Numbered from the stretch's first letter, positions 28,076 through 37,180 are shown. The stretch is 64,000 bases of DNA from Tsuneonella dongtanensis (GCF_001698205.1 NZ_CP016591.1:1674001-1738000), one strand, 5' to 3'. Numbers and translations are program-made. Notes: generated by a model from the sequence alone, not told the origin.

Positions 28076-29491
28076 TCAACCGTAACCAAGTAGTCCGTGC
28101 ATTGCCCAGATGACCGAGGCGATGAGAATGGCTCCCGCCACGTCGAGCCAGAACCCCGCCGCGATCATCCGCTTGAGCGACAGGTGTCCGGTGGCCCAGG
28201 CGAGCGCGTTGGGCCCCGTCCCGGCTGGCAGCATGAAGCCCCAGGTGGCCGCTATCGCCGCCGGCAGCGCGATGAGGATCGGGTCGGCGTGCATCGAGGG
28301 GGCGAGGGCGGCGACGACCGGCATGATCCCGCTCGCGGTGGCGATGTTGCTCGCGAATTCGGTAATCACGATGATGAACGCCACGACCACGAGGACCAAC
28401 AGGAACGGCGGCAGGCTGGCGAGCGGGAGCAGCGCCTGGCCGAGCCATTCCGCCAGTCCGCTCGCGGTCATCCCCATTGCCATCGCGAGGCCCCCGCCGA
28501 ACATCAGCACGACGTCCCAGGGCGCGCGGTTGGCTTCGGGCCAGGTGAGCATCGGACGGCCGGTCCCGTCGGGGAGCAGGAACATCGCCAAGCCGGCGGC
28601 CGCGGCAATCGTGCCGTCGGTCAGGCCGCCCTTGGGCAGCAGGGGCTCGGTCCACGGCTGCGTGACCCACGCGAGCATTGCCAGCACGACAACGACCATC
28701 AGGCGCTTCTCAGGCACCGACCATGCACCCCCGCCATCGGCGATCGATGCTCTCGCAGCGACAGGGTCGAACGGCGAGCTGCCGATGCGCTGGACCTTCG
28801 CGATAAGGAAGGCTGCAAGCGGGATCGCCAGCGCTACTAGCGGAAGCGCGTAGAGGCTCCACTGGAGGAAGCTGATCTTCACCCCGAGCGCCTGCTCGAT
28901 GAGGCCGACCCCGATGACGTTGGTGGGCGTGCCGATCAGCGTGCCGAGACCGCCGATCGAGGCAGCGAAAGCAATACCCATGGGCAGCGCACCCGCAAAC
29001 CCGTCGGTCTCTCCCGGCTCCACACCGCCCGCGGCGAGCATCGCCACCGCCATCGGCATCATGATGAGAGCGGACGAGGTGTTGGAGATCATCATCGACA
29101 GGATCGCCGTGGCGGCCATGACTCCCAGCAGGAGCTGCCACGATTTCGCGCCCGTCATGCCCATGATCCACAGGGCGAGCCGTCGGTGGAGGCCCGTCCG
29201 CTCGATTGCCAGAGCCAGGAAGGCGCCGCCGATGAAGATGAAGATGATGGGCGAATAGTATGCCGCCGCGGTCTTGTTGGCATCGGCCACTCCGCCAAGC
29301 GGCAGGACGATGAACGGCAGCAGCGCGGTCGCGTAGAGCGGGATCGCCTCGGTCATCCACCAGGCGGCCATCCACATGACCAGTCCCGCCGCGGTCCATG
29401 CTTCTCGCGACATCCCGTCCGGCGGGGGCAGGACGACCGTCAGGAGGAACAGGACGAGCCCGGCGACAAGGCCGATGCGGCGTGCGGTCAT
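28076..29491 (-). CDS. SLC13/DASS family anion:sodium symporter
   Basis: 471-aa inner-membrane carrier for dicarboxylates or related anions. The two SNT-type sodium/substrate motifs are visible as MISNTSSALIMMP and TEFASNIATASGIMP. The second-half motif LPAGTGPNALAWATG, typical of the family, is present. About 11-12 membrane segments. It lies upstream of the trans-sulfuration gene on the same strand with a 139-bp gap, so co-transcription is possible but not needed. Confidence 0.92.
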   Translation of the reverse strand: MTARRIGLVAGLVLFLLTVVLPPPDGMSREAWTAAGLVMWMAAWWMTEAIPLYATALLPFIVLPLGGVADANKTAAAYYSPIIFIFIGGAFLALAIERTGLHRRLALWIMGMTGAKSWQLLLGVMAATAILSMMISNTSSALIMMPMAVAMLAAGGVEPGETDGFAGALPMGIAFAASIGGLGTLIGTPTNVIGVGLIEQALGVKISFLQWSLYALPLVALAIPLAAFLIAKVQRIGSSPFDPVAARASIADGGGAWSVPEKRLMVVVVLAMLAWVTQPWTEPLLPKGGLTDGTIAAAAGLAMFLLPDGTGRPMLTWPEANRAPWDVVLMFGGGLAMAMGMTASGLAEWLGQALLPLASLPPFLLVLVVVAFIIVITEFASNIATASGIMPVVAALAPSMHADPILIALPAAIAATWGFMLPAGTGPNALAWATGHLSLKRMIAAGFWLDVAGAILIASVIWAMHGLLGYG

Positions 29492-29592
29492 GCGGTTTCG
29501 TCCCTCCCTGGGTGAGAGACTAGCGCAACCTTAAGCGCAGGCAACCGCCCGGTTCAGAGGCTTGCAAGCGTGTTAGCGGTAGTCACAATCAT

Positions 29593-30246
29593 ATGAAGAC
29601 GATCCTTTCAACGATGGCGCTTGTCGCCGGAGCAGTTGTTGCCACCCTTGCGGCGGATGTTGCCATCGCGCAGGCACCGCCTGCCGAGGCGTGGCAAGTC
29701 GGCCCCACCATTCGCGGGAGGAACTACTCCGTGGGCGTTCAGCGGACGCTCGACGCGACGCGCGACGGTGCAAGCTTCGCCATGCCCGGGCCGACCCGTG
29801 CGCAAGGGCATGTCCACGCCGTGACCGTCCCGGTGGGCTCTCTCGAAGGCGCAAGCCGAATTACCTTGCGCTATCGCATCGATGCAGCGCCGGGAACGCG
29901 TTTCTACGGCCAGGAGAATGGCGGGCCGGGCTGGCTGTCGCTGTTCATCCAGCAGCGCGGCGACAACTGGACCGCCAAGGGACGTTATTCGACCTACCGC
30001 TGGTACTCGCCGGACAACCGCATCGCCAATCTCTCGCCGGGCACGCACACCGTGTCGATCGGTCTGGACGAGGACTGGAACGCGGTCGTGGCGCACAAGG
30101 CGTTGAAGAACCCGGCTGCCTTCCGCGAAGCGCTCGCCAACGCGGGGTCGGTGGGGTTCGTCTTCGGTTCCAGCTCGGGCCTCGGCCACGGGGTCTATGC
30201 CACTGCGCCGACGCGCTTCACGATCCTCGATTTCCGGATCGACTGA
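29593..30246 (+). CDS. secreted protein of unknown function
   Basis: 217 aa with a clear signal peptide (ILSTMALVAGAVVATLAADVAIAQ). The mature part is beta-rich with GPGWLSLFIQQRGDNW, RWYSPDNR and a C-terminal FTILDFRID, suggesting a jelly-roll or concanavalin-like fold that might bind carbohydrate. No catalytic motif is obvious. It converges on infC across a hairpin. Confidence 0.7.
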   Translation: MKTILSTMALVAGAVVATLAADVAIAQAPPAEAWQVGPTIRGRNYSVGVQRTLDATRDGASFAMPGPTRAQGHVHAVTVPVGSLEGASRITLRYRIDAAPGTRFYGQENGGPGWLSLFIQQRGDNWTAKGRYSTYRWYSPDNRIANLSPGTHTVSIGLDEDWNAVVAHKALKNPAAFREALANAGSVGFVFGSSSGLGHGVYATAPTRFTILDFRID

Positions 30247-30260
30247 CGCGATACGAAGCG

Positions 30261-30285
30261 ACCCCGGCGGCGTGGCCACCGGGGT
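30261..30285. terminator. possible bidirectional terminator hairpin
   Basis: ACCCCGG (30261-30267) / CCGGGGT (30279-30285) with an 11-nt loop, exactly between the convergent secreted-protein gene and infC. The U-tract is weak on both strands, so an intrinsic terminator is likely from position rather than proven. Confidence 0.45.
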
Positions 30286-30293
30286 TGGCGTTG

Positions 30294-30836
30294 TCACTTG
30301 GGCGCGAGCACCATGAGCATCTGGCGCCCCTCGAGGCGCGGATAGGCCTCGACCTTGGCGACTTCGGCCACGTCTTCCTGCACCCGGCGAAGCAGGTCCA
30401 TGCCGAGTTCCTGGTGCGCCATTTCGCGTCCCCGGAAACGGAGCGTCATCTTGACCTTGTCGCCTTCGCCGATGAACTTCATCACGCTGCGCATCTTCAC
30501 ATCGTAATCGTGATCGTCGATGTTCGGACGCATCTTGATCTCTTTGATATCCTGCGTCTTCTGCGTCTTGCGCGCGGCGTTCGCCTTTTTCTGGGCCTCG
30601 TAGCGGTACTTGCCGACATCGAGGAACTTGGCGACCGGCGGGTCGGCGTTGGGCGAAATCTCGACGAGGTTAAGGCCGACGTCGGCGGCCTGCTCGATCG
30701 CCTCGCGGGTGTACATCACACCGAGGTTCTCACCGTTCTCGTCGATGACGCGAACCTTGTCGGATTGGATCATGTTATCAAAGCGCGGGCCGCTCTTGAC
30801 GGGCGGCTGAAGCATGCGCCGGGGGGGACGGGCTAT
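30294..30836 (-). CDS. infC: translation initiation factor IF-3 (apparent AUA start)
   Basis: 180 aa if begun at the ATA at 30836. IF-3 binds the 30S subunit and polices initiator tRNA and start-codon choice. The N-domain ([19 protein letters not shown]) and C-domain ([20 protein letters not shown]) are intact. The first in-frame ATG (30815) has only pyrimidine-rich sequence before it. The ATA seven codons upstream has AGGAG 8 nt before it and gives a basic leader MARPPRRM. Rare AUU/AUC/AUA starts are a known autoregulatory feature of infC. rpmI-rplT do not follow here. Confidence 0.9.
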   Translation of the reverse strand: MARPPRRMLQPPVKSGPRFDNMIQSDKVRVIDENGENLGVMYTREAIEQAADVGLNLVEISPNADPPVAKFLDVGKYRYEAQKKANAARKTQKTQDIKEIKMRPNIDDHDYDVKMRSVMKFIGEGDKVKMTLRFRGREMAHQELGMDLLRRVQEDVAEVAKVEAYPRLEGRQMLMVLAPK

Positions 30837-30844
30837 GGGGCGTT

Positions 30845-30849
30845 CTCCT
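30845..30849 (-). promoter_or_regulatory. ribosome-binding site deciding the infC start
   Basis: AGGAG on the minus strand, 8 nt before ATA (30836) and 29 nt before the first ATG (30815). Only the ATA is correctly spaced. Confidence 0.75.
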
Positions 30850-30936
30850 GGAAATTGCCGTTCTGTTAGCGCGGCTACTTAGGGAGAAACACGCCGAGAA
30901 GGAAGGGGGTCTGCGATTGGGCCCCGGTGCCTGTGC

Positions 30937-32733
30937 CTATTCGGACACAGAAGCCAGGCTTCGCCCGATTACCGTCCGCAGCAACGCCATGGCGGCCTGC
31001 GGATAGGCATGCAGGAACCGCTCCAGCCGATCATACTCAAGTTCGAATAGCTCGGTGTCCTTTGTCGCCACGAGCGCTGCGGTGCGTCGCTGTTCACTGA
31101 ACAGTCCGTACTCGCCGATCAGCGAACCATGACCGAGCGTGGCGACGATCCGTCCGCGCTGCTCTACCGCAAGGTTACCCTTGTCGACGATCCACGCGTG
31201 CTGGCCCGCTTCCCCTTCTTCGCAAAGCCGTTCGCCAGCTACCAGCCTGCGCGGTTCGAGCATGCCCGCAAGGACCGCGAGATCGGGCCGATCCACCTCG
31301 GCAAAGATCGCGCACCCTTGAAGCAGTGCAAGCCGGCGGGCGCTTTCATCGGGTGAAAGGGCCGCGCGGCCGAGCGCGAAGAAGCGATTGGCGCGAAGCA
31401 TCTGCGCGCGCCAGCGGCGATTCTCGGTGAAATGGGCGGGCGGCACGATGGTCCAGTCCCCGGTGATTTCCGCCGCGGCACGCAAGCCGGACAGATAAGC
31501 GCCGTGAATGGTGCCCCAGTGCTCGCGGCTCGTCGCCTCGCCCGAGAAAAACAGCCGGCTGCCGAGCGGCTGGGCCAGATGCTCGATATCGCGCGGATGG
31601 CTGCCGCAGGCGATGTAGGCGTAGCAGCCCATTGCCAGAGGATCGCGCGACCACTGCGAACGCTTCATGCTCACCGGTCGCGGCAGCGCAGAGCCGATCA
31701 TCTCGCTGAACTCCGCGTGGGCCCAAGCCTCCGCTTCGGCTTCGGGCATCTCTTCGAGAGCCCGGCCTAGATCGCCCCCGGCGAGGAGGATCACTTCGGG
31801 CGTCCCGTCGATGCTGGCGCGATTGATCGCCATGGCAGCACCGCGTCCCCTGTTGGGGGGAAGTGCGAAAACGTACTGCTGCCGGGGCCAGGCGACCGCG
31901 GGATAGCGCAAGGCGATCTTTGCAAGGCATCCGACGCCAAGACGGTCGATCGCCTCCTGTCGTTCGGCCGGAAGAGGGGGGGCGAACGTCACCGTGCCGG
32001 CTTTCAGAACGCCGAGGGGCAAGGTCACGATGACCTGCTCCGCTTCGTAGACCGTGCCATCGGTGCATCGGACGGCGACTGCATCGGGTCCGACCGACAC
32101 GCGATCGACCGTTTTTCCGAATTCGACCTGCAGACCTTCGGCCAGGCGCGGAGCGATCGATCCGATTCCTTCCAGCAGGGTGGAATCGCCGTAACCGTAG
32201 AGTTCGTACCCCTCGTCCCAGAAACGCGCCGACACCCGATCCGGGTCTTCGGCAAGATCGTCGCGCGACAGCATGCGCATGTGCCAGCGCGCCGCTTCGG
32301 CGTCGGGCTCTGCGAGCGACAGTTCGGCGATCGCGCTTTCGAGCGCCTCGGCAAGGGATGGGTCGCCTTCGGCGCCGTGCACGGCCGCGAACGTGCGATC
32401 GAGTGCCCGGTCTCCGGCAAACAGGAGGCGATCCTTCTCTTGCCGCCCGCAACCGGCGATTGCCAGTCCGTCCCAACCCCCGGTGCAGCTCGAATCGCCT
32501 CCGGTGAAATAGGGCGTGAAACCCAGTCGCCGCACGAGGTTGGTGATCGGGTTGCCTTCGGTGCCGTGAATCCAGCCCGCCCCGACATCGAACCCGTCGA
32601 CCACGTGCGTCCGGCCGCCCACCCGATCGCGTGCTTCGAGGATCGTGACATCCTGGCCGCGGTCGGTGAGGGCGCGGGCCGCCGCCAGCCCGGAAAGCCC
32701 AGCGCCGATCACAAGGACCGATGCATGCGTCAT
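30937..32733 (-). CDS. flavin amine oxidase fused to a cyclic-nucleotide-binding domain
   Basis: 598 aa. Residues about 1-440 are a monoamine-oxidase-type flavoenzyme: dinucleotide motif VIGAGLSGLAAARAL, then ARDRVGGRTHVVDGFDVG, and the FAD-covering C-terminal block FFSGEATSREHWGTIHGAYL. Residues about 465-590 form a cNMP-binding (CAP_ED) domain with EEGEAGQHAWIVDKGNLAV and LIGEYGLFSEQRRTAALVA. The fusion suggests amine oxidation gated by cAMP/cGMP or a degenerate ligand pocket. The start at MTHASV overlaps the upstream membrane-protein stop by 4 nt. Confidence 0.88.
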   Translation of the reverse strand: MTHASVLVIGAGLSGLAAARALTDRGQDVTILEARDRVGGRTHVVDGFDVGAGWIHGTEGNPITNLVRRLGFTPYFTGGDSSCTGGWDGLAIAGCGRQEKDRLLFAGDRALDRTFAAVHGAEGDPSLAEALESAIAELSLAEPDAEAARWHMRMLSRDDLAEDPDRVSARFWDEGYELYGYGDSTLLEGIGSIAPRLAEGLQVEFGKTVDRVSVGPDAVAVRCTDGTVYEAEQVIVTLPLGVLKAGTVTFAPPLPAERQEAIDRLGVGCLAKIALRYPAVAWPRQQYVFALPPNRGRGAAMAINRASIDGTPEVILLAGGDLGRALEEMPEAEAEAWAHAEFSEMIGSALPRPVSMKRSQWSRDPLAMGCYAYIACGSHPRDIEHLAQPLGSRLFFSGEATSREHWGTIHGAYLSGLRAAAEITGDWTIVPPAHFTENRRWRAQMLRANRFFALGRAALSPDESARRLALLQGCAIFAEVDRPDLAVLAGMLEPRRLVAGERLCEEGEAGQHAWIVDKGNLAVEQRGRIVATLGHGSLIGEYGLFSEQRRTAALVATKDTELFELEYDRLERFLHAYPQAAMALLRTVIGRSLASVSE

Positions 32734-33155
32734 CCTTCGGCATTTTCCCGGGCGCGCCGCTTTTCCCAGAAGAAAATGGCGAGCAAGTAAAAGACCGCGT
32801 CGGCCGCGAACTTTGCGATGCCGACGCCCCATCCCTGTCCGAACAGCGCAACCGCCGCGACAGTGAAGCCAGGACGAACGATGAAGGAGTCGAGGACTTC
32901 GGCGATTCCGAAGTCGTGGACCATGGCTTTTAGCACCGGAACGAGCTGGCGCTTCTCCTGCGGAAGCGCAAACCAGTCACGCAGGAAGACGACGGTATAG
33001 TAGCCGCAATTCTCGCCGAATGCCGCGCCATAGGCTGCAAGGATCGGCGAGACGCCGAGGTCGGCCACCAGCAAGTAGCCCGCGTAGCTCCCGGCAATGC
33101 CGGCCACCTCGGCGGGCACGAACCGCGTCAACCAATCGCGCCAGTTCTTGAACAC
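32730..33155 (-). CDS. small membrane protein paired with the amine oxidase
   Basis: 141 aa with three or four hydrophobic segments (about residues 18-50, 95-112 and 116-132) and the conserved-looking GAAFGENCGYYTVVFLRDW. It is translationally coupled to the amine oxidase-cNMP gene by a 4-nt overlap. It resembles GtrA-like small membrane proteins only in size. Possibly anchors or feeds the oxidase; function unknown. Confidence 0.7.
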   Translation of the reverse strand: MFKNWRDWLTRFVPAEVAGIAGSYAGYLLVADLGVSPILAAYGAAFGENCGYYTVVFLRDWFALPQEKRQLVPVLKAMVHDFGIAEVLDSFIVRPGFTVAAVALFGQGWGVGIAKFAADAVFYLLAIFFWEKRRARENAEG

Positions 33156-33258
33156 GACGTCCCCCCGGTCTTCGTTTTATGATGCCCCGAGCCGGCATTC
33201 GGCGGTCGGTCCGGAGGGATTGGGTCAGCTCGATCGTTTTTGCAAGCGGATCATGCCC

Positions 33259-33951
33259 TTATGCCGCCGCGCGCCAGAGCGGGAAGGTGGCCAGCCGATC
33301 GCCCGCCGAAACGACGGCGTCGATCGCGCGGGCGGGTTGCAGTGCTTTGAGGATCGCCGGATCGGCCGCGTCCATTCCCCCGGTCAGCGCGCCATAGGCG
33401 GGAAGAATCATGCGGCCCGATCCCTCGCGATCCCGGCTGATCACCGCGCAGGGGCGACGGATGCGTCGATGGCGTACGGTCAGGTGAAGGCGAGGGTGGT
33501 AGTGACCCGACAGTTCCGGGCGCGTCTCGCCGGGTTTTGCACGGTGGCGCAGGAGCAGGCCGGCGATGTCGAGCTCATCGGCAAGCGTTCCTCCAATCGA
33601 GGCTTCCATCGCGTGGTCGTGATTGCCGGTGATCCATACCCAGTCGGTCGCGCGGGTCAGCGCTGCGAGCATCCCGGCAGCGTGCGGTTCGAGCCGCTCG
33701 GTGCCCGCCGAGTCGTGGAAATTGTCGCCCAGCGTATAGACCCGCCGCGCACCCGTCTCCCGGATCGCCAGTGCCAGTCGCTCGAGCGTCTCGCGGCTGT
33801 CGTAGGGCGGGAGCATCTGGCCGTGCCGTGCGAAGAAGCTTGCCTTTTCAAGGTGCAGGTCTGCCACCAGCAGGGCGCGTTCGCGCGGCCAGTAAAGCGC
33901 ACGGCCCTGGGTCAGGGCGAATTCCTCGCCTGCGAACGAAAAGGGAACCAT
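33259..33951 (-). CDS. pdeM: PdeM-like DNA-repair-associated phosphoesterase
   Basis: Calcineurin-like metallophosphoesterase, 230 aa. Metal-ligand motifs are DLHLEKASFF, GDNFHD, GNHDHA and SGHYHPRL. It matches the ligase-associated DNA damage response endonuclease group (PdeM), usually found with LigD-type ligase, Lhr helicase and an exonuclease. None of those partners is adjacent here. Start at MVPFSFAGEEF, divergent from hemF with 47 bp between. Confidence 0.85.
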   Translation of the reverse strand: MVPFSFAGEEFALTQGRALYWPRERALLVADLHLEKASFFARHGQMLPPYDSRETLERLALAIRETGARRVYTLGDNFHDSAGTERLEPHAAGMLAALTRATDWVWITGNHDHAMEASIGGTLADELDIAGLLLRHRAKPGETRPELSGHYHPRLHLTVRHRRIRRPCAVISRDREGSGRMILPAYGALTGGMDAADPAILKALQPARAIDAVVSAGDRLATFPLWRAAA

Positions 33952-33998
33952 GGCCCGCTCTTGCCCCAGCGGATTCGGCTTGGCAAGGGGAGTGCACC

Positions 33999-34856
33999 AT
34001 GACCGACTGGACCCCCCAAACCGCCCGCGCGAAGGACTGGTTCGAAAGCCTGCGCGACCAGATCTGCGCCGCATTCGAGGCCATCGAGCGCGAGGCCGGC
34101 TCCGATGCCGCCTTCGAATACACGCCGTGGAATCGCGAAGAAGACGGCAATGAAAACCCCGGTGGCGGGGTGCGCGGGGTGATGAAGGGCAAGGTGTTCG
34201 AGAAGGTCGGCGTCAACGTGTCCACGGTGCACGGTGCCTTCGCGCCCGGGTTCGCGGCCACGATCCACGGCGCGGACGAGGACAATCCCGGGTTCACCGC
34301 GACAGGCATCAGCCTGGTAGCGCACATGGCCAATCCGCACGTGCCCGCGGTGCACATGAACACGCGCTTCCTGACGACCGGCAAGGCCTGGTTCGGCGGC
34401 GGTGCCGACCTCAATCCGCCGATCCCCTACGAAGAGGATACCGCTGAATTCCACGCCGCATTCCGCGCCGCCTGCGCCGGACACAACCCGACTTATTACG
34501 ACCGGTTCAAGAAATGGGCAGATGAGTACTTCTTCATCCCCCACAGAGGCGTTCATCGGGGCGTGGGGGGGATATTCTACGACCACCTCGAGTGCGCCGA
34601 CGAAGCCGCCTGGGAGCGCAACTTCGCATTCACGCAGGACGTCGGAAAGGCTTTCCTCGACGTGTTCCCGAAGCTGGTGCGGCGGCGGATGGCATCGGAG
34701 TTCACTCCGGAAGACAAGCTCCGCCAGCTCGAATGGCGCGGCCGTTATGCCGAGTTCAACCTGGTCTATGACCGCGGCACGCTGTTCGGCCTCAAGACCG
34801 GGGGCAATATCGACGCGATCCTGATGAGCCTGCCGCCCGAAGCGGTGTGGAGCTAG
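33999..34856 (+). CDS. hemF: oxygen-dependent coproporphyrinogen-III oxidase
   Basis: Haem synthesis: oxidative decarboxylation of coproporphyrinogen III to protoporphyrinogen IX; 285 aa, cytosolic homodimer. Signature stretches are NENPGGGVRGVMKGKVFEK, AWFGGGADLNPPIPYEED, HRGVHRGVGGIFYDH and GRYAEFNLVYDRGTLFGL. The start ATG at 33999 follows a GGGGAG ribosome-binding site. The end overlaps the P450 gene by 4 nt (convergent). Confidence 0.97.
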   Translation: MTDWTPQTARAKDWFESLRDQICAAFEAIEREAGSDAAFEYTPWNREEDGNENPGGGVRGVMKGKVFEKVGVNVSTVHGAFAPGFAATIHGADEDNPGFTATGISLVAHMANPHVPAVHMNTRFLTTGKAWFGGGADLNPPIPYEEDTAEFHAAFRAACAGHNPTYYDRFKKWADEYFFIPHRGVHRGVGGIFYDHLECADEAAWERNFAFTQDVGKAFLDVFPKLVRRRMASEFTPEDKLRQLEWRGRYAEFNLVYDRGTLFGLKTGGNIDAILMSLPPEAVWS

Positions 34857-36064
34857 CGCACAGCGACTTTCAGCGACTTGTACCCGTTGAAGCCGGGCGC
34901 GATCTTGCGCTCCGGTGCTTCGACCAGGCGCAATCCGGGGAAGCGCGCGAGCAATAGCGGGATGGCGATCTGCGCTTCGGCGCGTGCAAGCTGGGCGCCC
35001 AGGCAGAAATGCGCGCCACCTCCGAAGGCGATATGCTTCGGCTTGTCGCGGGCGATGTCGAACCGGCCCGGATTGGGATTGAGGTCGGGGTCGAGTGCCG
35101 CCGAATGAGTGGCGAGAAACAGGTTCTCCCCGGCAGGTACCGCGGTATCGGCGACCGTGACCGGCTGCGACGTAATGCGCGCGACCGCCGTCACTGGCGG
35201 GTCGAGGCGCAGCACTTCCTCCACCGCGTTGTCGATCAATTCCGGTTCCGCTTCCAGTCGCCTGCGTTGCTCGTCGTCTTCGAGGAGCAGCCGCACCGCA
35301 TTGCCGATGAGGTCGGTCGTCGTGACGTTGCCCGCCACGAGCAGCAGCCGCGCCGACACGACGATCTCCTGGTCGCTGAGGCGATGCTGGCCGTCGGCTG
35401 CTTCGATGAGCGCGGAAAGGAGATCGTCGCGCGGCTCGCGCCGGCGCTCCGCGATGGCGGCGTAGAAGTACTCGGACATGCTGTCGCGCGCGGTTATCAG
35501 CTGGCGGTTCTGGTCCTCGGTTCGCATCGGGCTGAAGGCGACGTCGGTCGCCTGGGACCAGCGGATGAAGTCGTCCTTGTCGGCAGGATCGACCCCCAGC
35601 ATTTCGGCGATAATGATGATCGGCAGGGGCGAGCTGAACTCGGAAATGACGTCGAACTCGTCTTGGCCCTCAAGCTGGTCGAGGAGTCTGTTGGCGACTT
35701 CGGCGATATGCGGCCGGAGTTCGGAAATGGCGCGGAACCCGAAGGCTTGCGTGACGAGCGATCGCAGGCGAGCATGGTCGGGATCGTCCAGGAACAGCAT
35801 CGACTTCTCGAAGCTGGCCTCGTCGATGAAGAACTTCACATAGCTGTCGGGCCGTGCCTTGTCGGGATCCCGCCCCATCGAGCGATCTTTGAGGACTTCC
35901 TGGATGTCGGCGGCACGGGTGACGAAATAGCGCTGGAACTGCTCGTCGAAATGGACCGGGTCCTCGGATCGCAGGCGGTCGTAAATCCCAGCGGGGTTCT
36001 CGCGATACTCGGCGTCGAGCGAAGTCAACCGGATGCCGGTCGGCAACGGGGTAGTCTGGGCCAT
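34853..36064 (-). CDS. cytochrome P450
   Basis: 403-aa soluble class-I bacterial P450. The haem-binding loop FGGGAHFCLGAQLARAEAQ supplies the Cys thiolate. The K-helix appears as EEVLRLDPP. The I-helix segment is LLVAGNVTTTDLIGN, with the acid-alcohol pair shifted to TTTD, unlike the usual AGxDT. Needs a ferredoxin and reductase from elsewhere. Substrate unknown; CYPs of this type in sphingomonads often act on terpenoids or fatty acids. Confidence 0.92.
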   Translation of the reverse strand: MAQTTPLPTGIRLTSLDAEYRENPAGIYDRLRSEDPVHFDEQFQRYFVTRAADIQEVLKDRSMGRDPDKARPDSYVKFFIDEASFEKSMLFLDDPDHARLRSLVTQAFGFRAISELRPHIAEVANRLLDQLEGQDEFDVISEFSSPLPIIIIAEMLGVDPADKDDFIRWSQATDVAFSPMRTEDQNRQLITARDSMSEYFYAAIAERRREPRDDLLSALIEAADGQHRLSDQEIVVSARLLLVAGNVTTTDLIGNAVRLLLEDDEQRRRLEAEPELIDNAVEEVLRLDPPVTAVARITSQPVTVADTAVPAGENLFLATHSAALDPDLNPNPGRFDIARDKPKHIAFGGGAHFCLGAQLARAEAQIAIPLLLARFPGLRLVEAPERKIAPGFNGYKSLKVAVR

Positions 36065-36125
36065 GGTGGCTCTCCCCTTCAGGCGCCCCAGTAGGCGCAC
36101 AGGGGACCCTAACGGGTATGGCCGC

Positions 36126-36962
36126 CTAGCGCCACACCCGCACCCAATCGACTTCCATCGCCAGTTCGCCGCGCTTGATCCGGTCGACGGTGGCCTGCGG
36201 CAGGCCCTGGTACGGGCTCTTCACGCCATTGATCTTGAGCGGGTATCCGCCGCCGAGCGCGAAGTTGATCACGATCCGTTCGGGATTGTCGAACACCCAC
36301 TTGCCGTACATTTCGCCCATCGGCCGGGTGATGCGGTTGTGCAGGCGGCCGTCGACGTAGAACTCGATCGAGTCCGGCTTCCATTCGGCGGCGTAAACGT
36401 GCCAGCCCGTGACATCCTCGCCCGGCGGGAAGTAGAACCGGTTGGAAAGCCCCGCGTCGCCCGAATAGCCGGGCCCGTGCACAGCGCTGCCGATCCAGTC
36501 CTTCTCGCCGACATATTCCATGACGTCGATTTCGCCGGTCGTGGGCCAGGGGCCGTTGCCGACCATCCAGAAAGCCGGCCAGACGCCGACCGCGTCGGGC
36601 ATGCGGATGCGCGCCTCGATCCGGCCGTAACGCATGTTGAACTTGCCGTCGGTCTCGACGCGACCGGCGATGAAATCTGCGTTACGCTTGGTGTTGGTGT
36701 CGACGCCGGGCGCGAACCGGGGCGTGAGCACGAGGGCACCGTTTCTGACCTCGATCACGTCGGGCCGGTCGACATAGGCCTGCTGCTCGTTGTTCACCCA
36801 GAAATCGGGTCCGATCGTCACCCACTTCGACCGGTCGAGCGTCGTCCCGTCGAACTCGTCGGAAAAGATGAGCGCGCGTCCCTCGGCGGGGGCGGCTGAC
36901 GCCGCTGGTAAGGTGGCGCAGCCGGCAAGGCCCAAGGCGGCAAGCGATGCCAAAATCCGCAT
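36126..36962 (-). CDS. GH16 family glycoside hydrolase lipoprotein
   Basis: 278 aa. A lipobox LAGC (Cys15) predicts an outer-membrane or periplasmic lipoprotein. The catalytic GH16 motif is GEIDVMEYVG (nucleophile and acid/base Glu) with WPAFWMVG just before. It resembles laminarinase/beta-1,3-glucanase GH16 enzymes. Start chosen at MRILASLAALGLAGC for the signal peptide; earlier in-frame ATGs lie in the promoter. A palindromic operator-like site is 25 bp upstream. Confidence 0.9.
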   Translation of the reverse strand: MRILASLAALGLAGCATLPAASAAPAEGRALIFSDEFDGTTLDRSKWVTIGPDFWVNNEQQAYVDRPDVIEVRNGALVLTPRFAPGVDTNTKRNADFIAGRVETDGKFNMRYGRIEARIRMPDAVGVWPAFWMVGNGPWPTTGEIDVMEYVGEKDWIGSAVHGPGYSGDAGLSNRFYFPPGEDVTGWHVYAAEWKPDSIEFYVDGRLHNRITRPMGEMYGKWVFDNPERIVINFALGGGYPLKINGVKSPYQGLPQATVDRIKRGELAMEVDWVRVWR

Positions 36963-36986
36963 GAAAGTCCTCTCTCCGAACATTCT

Positions 36987-37000
36987 TGTGAACGTTCTCA
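36987..37000. promoter_or_regulatory. LacI-type palindrome upstream of GH16
   Basis: TGTGAACGTTCTCA, a 14-bp near-perfect palindrome with central CG (six of seven base pairs symmetric), 25 bp before the GH16 ATG. A related GAACATTC lies next to it (36978-36985). LacI-family operators commonly have this shape. Confidence 0.5.
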
Positions 37001-37069
37001 TAGCGGCTCGCGGTCCGCATGCCAAGGCTGGCGATCGGTGATGCCGCGTAGCTGCGGAGAGTCAGGAAA

Positions 37070-37180
37070 TCAGGTGATCCACGCGCGGATCGCCATCGCG
37101 ACCAGGCCCAGCGCTCCGACGCTCAGCGCCCAGATCGCGACCATCCATGCGAGGCGCCTGCCGAATGAAGGCTCGGTCAA
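37070..37180 (-). CDS. DUF2474 small subunit of the bd-type oxidase
   Basis: 36-aa single-helix membrane protein (RLAWMVAIWALSVGALGLVAMAIRAW). It begins at a TTG that overlaps the cydB stop as TTGA. Proteins of this type (DUF2474, CioZ/CydX-like) accompany cyanide-insensitive bd oxidases and stabilise them. The position as third gene of the operon supports this. Confidence 0.8.
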   Translation of the reverse strand: MTEPSFGRRLAWMVAIWALSVGALGLVAMAIRAWIT

